64,000 bases of DNA. Origin: a virus. The translations under genes and the position numbers were made by a program. The notes under the pieces are model-generated. The model had not been told where the DNA came from. It searched no databases and saw only the letters and a list, made by a program, of their open reading frames with translations. The stretch spans positions 186,001-250,000 of the IMG/VR virus record IMGVR_UViG_3300017917_001996. One strand, written 5' to 3'. Of this stretch, positions 59,109-64,000 are shown one piece after another (position 1 is the first letter of the stretch; each line of letters opens with the position of its first letter).

Positions 59109-62100
59109 GCTTAAACAACCAAGTTTTAAATTTAGATGCAAGACAGATCCTTTTAAAAAGAGGAAATGCAATAGTTAGCCAAGGTTACGTGGGTCCAATT
59201 GGCGAAATAACTTTAGATACAACTCTTAATACACTACGTATTCACGACGGTGTTACACCCGGCGGTACTATTATTCCTACTGCTGCTAACGTTGCAGCCG
59301 AAGTCACTGATGCAGTTAATGTAATTGGCGGAACTACTATTTCGGGACAGATTGCTACAGCACTTTTACCAGTATATGCAAATATTGCATTAGTAAATGC
59401 AAATGTATCTAGTTTAATTGGCAATGGCCCAACAACACTTAACACTCTAGCAGAATTGGCTGCTGCGGTTGATAACGATCCAGATTTTGGTGCTAAAGTT
59501 TTGCTAGCATTAACACAGGTACGTGCCAATGTTACCAATGAAGTTAACCGTGCAATTAACGCTGAACAAGTATTACAAACAGCGATCAATAATGAAGTTT
59601 CGGCTAGAACCGCAGCAAATGCAGTATTAGTCAGTTTGATAGGCACCCAATCTAACGCATATATTGCTGCTGACAGCGTACTTCAAAATAATATTAACAC
59701 AGAATCCGGATTACGAGTTGCTGCTTTTAATCAATTACAAACTGATATTAGTAATGAGGCTACTGCAAGATCTTCTGCTGACACAGCATTACAAGGCAAT
59801 ATCATTGCTGAAGCCACTGCAAGAGCTTCTGCAGATACAACACTGCAAACAAATATCAACAACGAAGCAACAACAAGATCTTCTGCTGATGCAGCACTCC
59901 AAGCAAACATTGATTCGTTGAACAATAGTTTATCAACTGTTGCTAAAACTGGTTTGTATTCAGACCTTTCCGGTAAGCCAACTCTATTAAGTCAGTTTAC
60001 CAATGATACAAATTTTGCAAACGTTTCTTATGTTGACACGCAAATTTCCAACATAATAAATGGTGCACCGTCAACTCTGGATACCTTAAAAGAAATTGGT
60101 GATGCATTCCAGTCAGCTGACGGTAATCTACTAGCAGCAATAAATTCTCTAACCAGCTCGAGCTCTTCGACAGTTGATGCCGAAGAAGCAGCTCGAATTG
60201 CAGCAGATACTGCTCTCCAGGCAAACATCGATGCTGAGACTACTGCTCGTATTTCTGCAGATACAACACTGCAAACAAATATCAACAACGAAGCAACAGC
60301 TCGTCTAAATGCAGACGCAGCGTTACAAGGTAATATTGATGCAGAAGCTACTGCTCGTATTGCAGTAGATACTGCACTACAAGGAAACATTTCTGCTGAA
60401 GTTACCGCTCGCACTGTGGCAGATACTGCACTACAAGGCAATATTGATGCAGAAGCTACAGCACGTACTAGTGCAGATACCACTTTACAGACTAACATTA
60501 ATAATGAAGCTACCACTAGGGCAAATGCAGATATAGAATTACAAGGTAATATTATTGCTGAAGAGACAGCCCGAATTGCAGCCGACTTGTCATTGCAAGG
60601 AAATATTACTGCCGAAACTACTGCACGTATTGCAGCAGATTCTGCATTGCAGGCTAATATTACTGCTGAGGAAACAGCCCGCATTGCTGCCGACACAGCA
60701 CTACAAGGAAACATTACTGCTGAAATTAGTGCAAGAGTAAGTGCCGATACTGCACTACAGGGTAACATAACTGCCGAAGAAACAGCAAGAATTGCAGCCG
60801 ATACAGCACTGCAAGGAAATATTACTGCTGAAGCTACTGCTCGTTCTAGTGCCGACACTACATTGCAGACAAACATTAACAATGAAGCCACTGCAAGAGC
60901 AAATGCTGATACTGCACTACAAGGCAATATTGATGCAGAAGCTACAGCACGTATTGCAGCAGACTCTGCATTGCAAGCAAATATTGAGGCAGAAGCAACG
61001 GCTCGTCAGTCTTTACAATCAAATTTACAAAGTCAAATTAATAACATCATTAGTAATGTTGACCCTGGTGCCTTAGACAGCTTAACGGAGATCGTTACAG
61101 CATTCCAAGGTTCTGATGGTAATATTATAACGGCACTTAATACGTTAAGTTCTGGCACAGGCTCTAATATTGCTGCTGAAGCTAATGCTCGTATTGCAAG
61201 TGACTTGTCACTACAGAGTAACATTGAAACACTAACAAATAGTCTAGCCAATGTTGCATTTACTGGAAACTATTCTGACTTATCAAATGTTCCACCAGCT
61301 CTGAATACTGGTGATGTGCAATTCCTCGACGACGAGATTTATACTCAAACAGGAAGGATGTCATTCTATACAGAAGGTGCAGTATTTCCTGAAATTAACA
61401 GAATTGACTTCAGTACAGATCAATTTGGTATTGATGTTACAGGTGAAATACAACTTTATGCTGGCACCAATCTAAGAGTTGTTACAAACAATGCTGTAAA
61501 TGGTAGAACTTGGGAATTCAAAGATACTGGATCTTTAGAACTCCCGGGCATTGAAGACGATACTACACCAGTGCTGGATTTCTTTGGTGGCCCAAGCGGC
61601 TCCTTAGGAAACCATATTGTAACACTAGCCAGCGATTGGACACTGAAAGTCAAGGCTCGTGCCGATGCTGCCAACGAAGGTCACTTATGGTTAGAAGCAG
61701 GACAGAATACCAAGATTGAAATCAATGGCTCGACTTCTAACATAAACTTAATTGCCAGCGATGGAGTGTCCACAAGCACTTGGACCTTTGATAGCAACGG
61801 TGATCTAACTGCTGCCGGTAATGTAATCAGCGGTAATGGCAGAATTAATTTTGTAGCTAACAGTTCCGGCGACGGTTACGGTTACACAACCATGGAACTA
61901 CGACCCGACACCAGTATTTCCAGCGATCAATACATTATCATTGATCCTACTGCTCCAAGCCACATACACATTCGTGCAGGCGGCACCCAGGATCAAAGTG
62001 GCGCACAGCTATTCTTAGGCGGCGAGAAAAACCACTTTACTGTTACCGATGGTGGCCTAACCAGAATGCAAACTGAGCAGCTGATGTCTACTGCTACCTA

Positions 62101-63067
62101 TAGCTTTAATACCACATTGGGCTTTAGTTCTGCGGTATGGAGCAGCGATGGATTAAATCATACGATTCTAATCACCGATCCTACTGTTGATGTTTATACA
62201 GCAGTCTGGGCATTGACCGGCGAAAGTTTAATTGAACTTTATGACGGTAACAACTATTATACTGTAACTTATAGTGGTTATGGTACTCCTGGACATCCTG
62301 CTCCTGTGACTTTAACTGTCAACGAAGCACCGCCTTCGAGTCCAATTAATCTAAATAGTATCTACATTGATATTAGACAGACTAGACAATCCTATGTTGA
62401 AGTCAATGGCACTGATATCCGTATGGAGGCCATGGACGACATCAGAATTTATAGTAACGATGTGTTTAGACTGTATAACAACTCAACAGTTGATCCAATT
62501 GAAATAATTGTTAATGCCGATGTTGGACCAGAAAAGCGATGGACGTTTAATGTTGGCGGAACAATAACCTTCCCCGACGATACAAATCAGTCAACTGCCT
62601 GGCTTGGGTCAATCGATCGAATTGAAAGCGGGTTAGCTAATGTAACTGTTGCCAACACTGGCGTAGTAAGTTTACCAGCGGTAAGCAATAGTCAGGTTAC
62701 AATTTCTGGTGCAACCAAAACTGTTAAAGGTAATCCATATTCAGTAAGAAGTGCCTATAGCAGTGAATACGAAATTTGGAAGGCCAGCTCTGAAGATGTT
62801 GTAGCAGCTAAGGTCACTGTCAGATTACACAATGACTATTATACTTACACTGAATTGTTTGATGTAATGCTAGTCAAAGAAGCAACTAACAATGCTAATG
62901 TCAGCTTTAGTGTGGGACCTAGAATTAAGTCCAATGATTCCTATCCAGACGGCGTTGTTGATGTAAGACTAAGCGACGGAAATAAACTGACCTTGTACTA
63001 TGCAAGTGTTCAAGGTGATGCCAGCTTCTACACATTTGATGCTGTTGAATTTACAAAAACTGTTTAA
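59105..63067 (+). CDS. Long tail fibre with 18-residue tandem repeats
   Basis: 1320 residues. N-terminal attachment domain (RQILLKRGNAIVSQGYVGPIGE ITLD-type; residues 14-60), then helical repeats, a SDLSGKPTLLSQFTNDTNF linker, and tandem 18-residue repeats (about 360-630) that form a coiled shaft. The C-terminal half (about 720-1320) is beta-structured with Ig/jelly-roll-like strands (TWTFDSNGDLTAAGNV) and would hold the binding tip. Trimer likely. Confidence 0.8.
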   Translation: MSLNNQVLNLDARQILLKRGNAIVSQGYVGPIGEITLDTTLNTLRIHDGVTPGGTIIPTAANVAAEVTDAVNVIGGTTISGQIATALLPVYANIALVNANVSSLIGNGPTTLNTLAELAAAVDNDPDFGAKVLLALTQVRANVTNEVNRAINAEQVLQTAINNEVSARTAANAVLVSLIGTQSNAYIAADSVLQNNINTESGLRVAAFNQLQTDISNEATARSSADTALQGNIIAEATARASADTTLQTNINNEATTRSSADAALQANIDSLNNSLSTVAKTGLYSDLSGKPTLLSQFTNDTNFANVSYVDTQISNIINGAPSTLDTLKEIGDAFQSADGNLLAAINSLTSSSSSTVDAEEAARIAADTALQANIDAETTARISADTTLQTNINNEATARLNADAALQGNIDAEATARIAVDTALQGNISAEVTARTVADTALQGNIDAEATARTSADTTLQTNINNEATTRANADIELQGNIIAEETARIAADLSLQGNITAETTARIAADSALQANITAEETARIAADTALQGNITAEISARVSADTALQGNITAEETARIAADTALQGNITAEATARSSADTTLQTNINNEATARANADTALQGNIDAEATARIAADSALQANIEAEATARQSLQSNLQSQINNIISNVDPGALDSLTEIVTAFQGSDGNIITALNTLSSGTGSNIAAEANARIASDLSLQSNIETLTNSLANVAFTGNYSDLSNVPPALNTGDVQFLDDEIYTQTGRMSFYTEGAVFPEINRIDFSTDQFGIDVTGEIQLYAGTNLRVVTNNAVNGRTWEFKDTGSLELPGIEDDTTPVLDFFGGPSGSLGNHIVTLASDWTLKVKARADAANEGHLWLEAGQNTKIEINGSTSNINLIASDGVSTSTWTFDSNGDLTAAGNVISGNGRINFVANSSGDGYGYTTMELRPDTSISSDQYIIIDPTAPSHIHIRAGGTQDQSGAQLFLGGEKNHFTVTDGGLTRMQTEQLMSTATYSFNTTLGFSSAVWSSDGLNHTILITDPTVDVYTAVWALTGESLIELYDGNNYYTVTYSGYGTPGHPAPVTLTVNEAPPSSPINLNSIYIDIRQTRQSYVEVNGTDIRMEAMDDIRIYSNDVFRLYNNSTVDPIEIIVNADVGPEKRWTFNVGGTITFPDDTNQSTAWLGSIDRIESGLANVTVANTGVVSLPAVSNSQVTISGATKTVKGNPYSVRSAYSSEYEIWKASSEDVVAAKVTVRLHNDYYTYTELFDVMLVKEATNNANVSFSVGPRIKSNDSYPDGVVDVRLSDGNKLTLYYASVQGDASFYTFDAVEFTKTV
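60179..60988 (+). repeat. Fifteen tandem 54-base repeats (18 residues each)
   Basis: In-frame units of type AEETARIAADTALQGNIT, 15 full copies and part of a 16th, with single units also near 59750-59910 and 61170. Coding repeats of the fibre shaft; the number can change by recombination. Confidence 0.9.
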
Positions 63068-63077
63068 GGTATAAGCA

Positions 63078-64000
63078 ATGACTAAAAAATTATTAAGAAT
63101 AGACGGAATACAAATTGGCGGAGCTTCGCTAACAGCTACTGGTAATACTGTGGTCACTAGTGGACCAGTTGATTTATCTAATAGTACCATTGCATGGACT
63201 TCAGTTAGTGACAAACCTATTTTTTCAAATATTGCCTTAAGCGGTAGTTATGCTGATCTATCAAATATACCAGTTACTGTAGAAACAGCAGCTATAATAG
63301 GAACTGACTTGCAGCTAACATACACTGATTCAACTACTGCTAATTTAGGATCAGTTATGGGCGCAACTGGACCACAAGGCATTCAGGGCGACACAGGAGC
63401 CACTGGACCACAAGGAATTCAGGGCGTTCAAGGCGACACAGGAGCCACTGGACCACAAGGGATTCAAGGGATTCAAGGGATTCAGGGAGATGTTGGAGCT
63501 ACAGGTTTAACTGGAGCCACTGGTGCCCAAGGCGACACAGGAGCCACAGGTCCACAAGGCATTCAAGGTGATGTAGGTGCCACTGGTGCACAAGGCGTTC
63601 AGGGCGTTCAAGGCGATACAGGAGCCACAGGTCCACAAGGGATTCAAGGGATCCAAGGCGACACAGGAGCCACAGGAGCCACAGGTCCACAAGGGATTCA
63701 AGGCGACACAGGAGCCACAGGTCCACAAGGCATTCAGGGCGATGTAGGAGCCACAGGTCCACAAGGGATTCAAGGCGACACAGGAGCCACAGGTCCACAA
63801 GGCATCCAAGGAGATACGGGTGCTACCGGTTTAACTGGAGCAACAGGTGCCCAAGGAAATACAGGATTAGGGTTTAAGATAGCTAAAACTTACTCTAGTG
63901 TTGCTGCTTTAACGGCCGATACTATTCCCACAGGGATCAATCAAGGTGAGTTTGCGTTAATTGACACTGGTGATGTTGAAAATGCAGAAAATTCTAGATT
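63078..64000 (+). CDS. Collagen-like tail fibre (3' end outside window)
   Basis: Starts [18 protein letters not shown]; open to the window end. After a short N-terminal domain ([10 protein letters not shown] near 3263-3280 of its frame) comes a long Gly-X-Y collagen-like segment (about 63358-63860; [16 protein letters not shown] units), then a globular start ([16 protein letters not shown]). Collagen repeats make trimeric stalks. Confidence 0.8.
   Translation, partial: MTKKLLRIDGIQIGGASLTATGNTVVTSGPVDLSNSTIAWTSVSDKPIFSNIALSGSYADLSNIPVTVETAAIIGTDLQLTYTDSTTANLGSVMGATGPQGIQGDTGATGPQGIQGVQGDTGATGPQGIQGIQGIQGDVGATGLTGATGAQGDTGATGPQGIQGDVGATGAQGVQGVQGDTGATGPQGIQGIQGDTGATGATGPQGIQGDTGATGPQGIQGDVGATGPQGIQGDTGATGPQGIQGDTGATGLTGATGAQGNTGLGFKIAKTYSSVAALTADTIPTGINQGEFALIDTGDVENAENSR
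63358..63860 (+). repeat. Collagen-like Gly-X-Y DNA repeat
   Basis: Highly similar in-frame units ([19 protein letters not shown]) with runs of identical bases, prone to slippage or recombination. Confidence 0.9.

Noticed and set aside
60028-60927. 299-residue minus-strand ORF over the fibre repeats
   Set aside because: Shadow of repetitive coding sequence; composition is a mirror of the 18-residue repeat.
60179-63860. Regular repeats that could suggest a CRISPR array
   Set aside because: Repeats are contiguous, in frame, without unique spacers, and encode fibre shafts.
1-64000. tRNA genes
   Set aside because: No cloverleaf with a T-loop GGTTCRA-type core was noticed in the intergenic stretches; a tRNA scan was not run.

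Overview
The window is the interior of a large AT-leaning tailed-phage genome of the T4-like (contractile tail, Straboviridae/cyanophage-related) type. Evidence: recognisable gp13, gp14, gp15, gp18 (sheath), gp19 (tube), gp4, gp16 and gp17 (terminase), gp32, UvsX, UvsY, UvsW, a dNMP kinase and an endonuclease VII. Structural genes are preceded by the T4 late-promoter octamer (N-N-T-A-A-A-T-A) and early-type genes by sigma70-like promoters. The host must be Gram-negative: there are heptose/LPS-type sugar genes, and a phage-encoded outer-membrane barrel with a signal peptide. One small protein resembles the BPSL0761 family of Betaproteobacteria, so a freshwater betaproteobacterium is a reasonable but unproved guess. 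No tRNA, rRNA or CRISPR array was seen.

Layout. 1-5555: giant tail adhesin (LamG and glycine-rich domains), apparently split by a frameshift. 5593-12431: a five-domain glycosyltransferase/methyltransferase polyprotein, a second glycine-rich adhesin, and an operon for heptose-type nucleotide-sugar synthesis. 12415-15331 (minus strand): Nudix hydrolase, gp15, gp14. 15401-27066: gp13, dNMP kinase, sheath, tube, tube-like baseplate protein, gp4, small terminase. 27093-29262: likely internal head proteins with T4-type capsid-targeting N-termini. 29294-32758: a frameshifted GIY-YIG homing endonuclease and then the large terminase, which is broken into two genes joined by a split intein with an HNH endonuclease gene between the halves. 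32791-39556: a conserved 471-aa protein, an outer-membrane protein, gp32, UvsX, UvsY and a 510-aa putative internal head protein. 39625-45126: a tightly overlapping cluster of glycosyltransferases, an oxygenase and methyltransferase. 45210-52906: a run of small early-type genes (SWIM zinc finger, nucleotidyltransferase fold, AAA+ ATPase, bL12-like protein and many unknowns). 52965-58252: UvsW, endonuclease VII and a miniature DnaE-like protein. 58614-64000: tail-fibre genes, including an 18-residue tandem-repeat fibre and a collagen-like fibre that runs off the window.

How it fits together. Late genes build head, neck, tail and fibres; the recombination set (gp32, UvsX, UvsY, UvsW, endonuclease VII) supports T4-style recombination-dependent replication; the terminase set packages DNA, but only after trans-splicing of TerL. 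The sugar genes (heptose-1-P kinase and adenylyltransferase, GT9 heptosyltransferase-like, GT4, GT2, DUF5672, FkbM) suggest that the phage makes and attaches its own glycan, to LPS or to the virion.

The strongest items for a second look: the split terminase intein with a nested endonuclease; a family of promoters placed so that the predicted transcript starts at the ATG (leaderless mRNAs), including the three homing-endonuclease loci; the 198-aa DnaE-like protein that keeps the three polymerase aspartates; the five-domain glycan polyprotein; a set of capsid-targeted proteins; and terminators fused to promoters. All function statements come from reading motifs; no database search was run.
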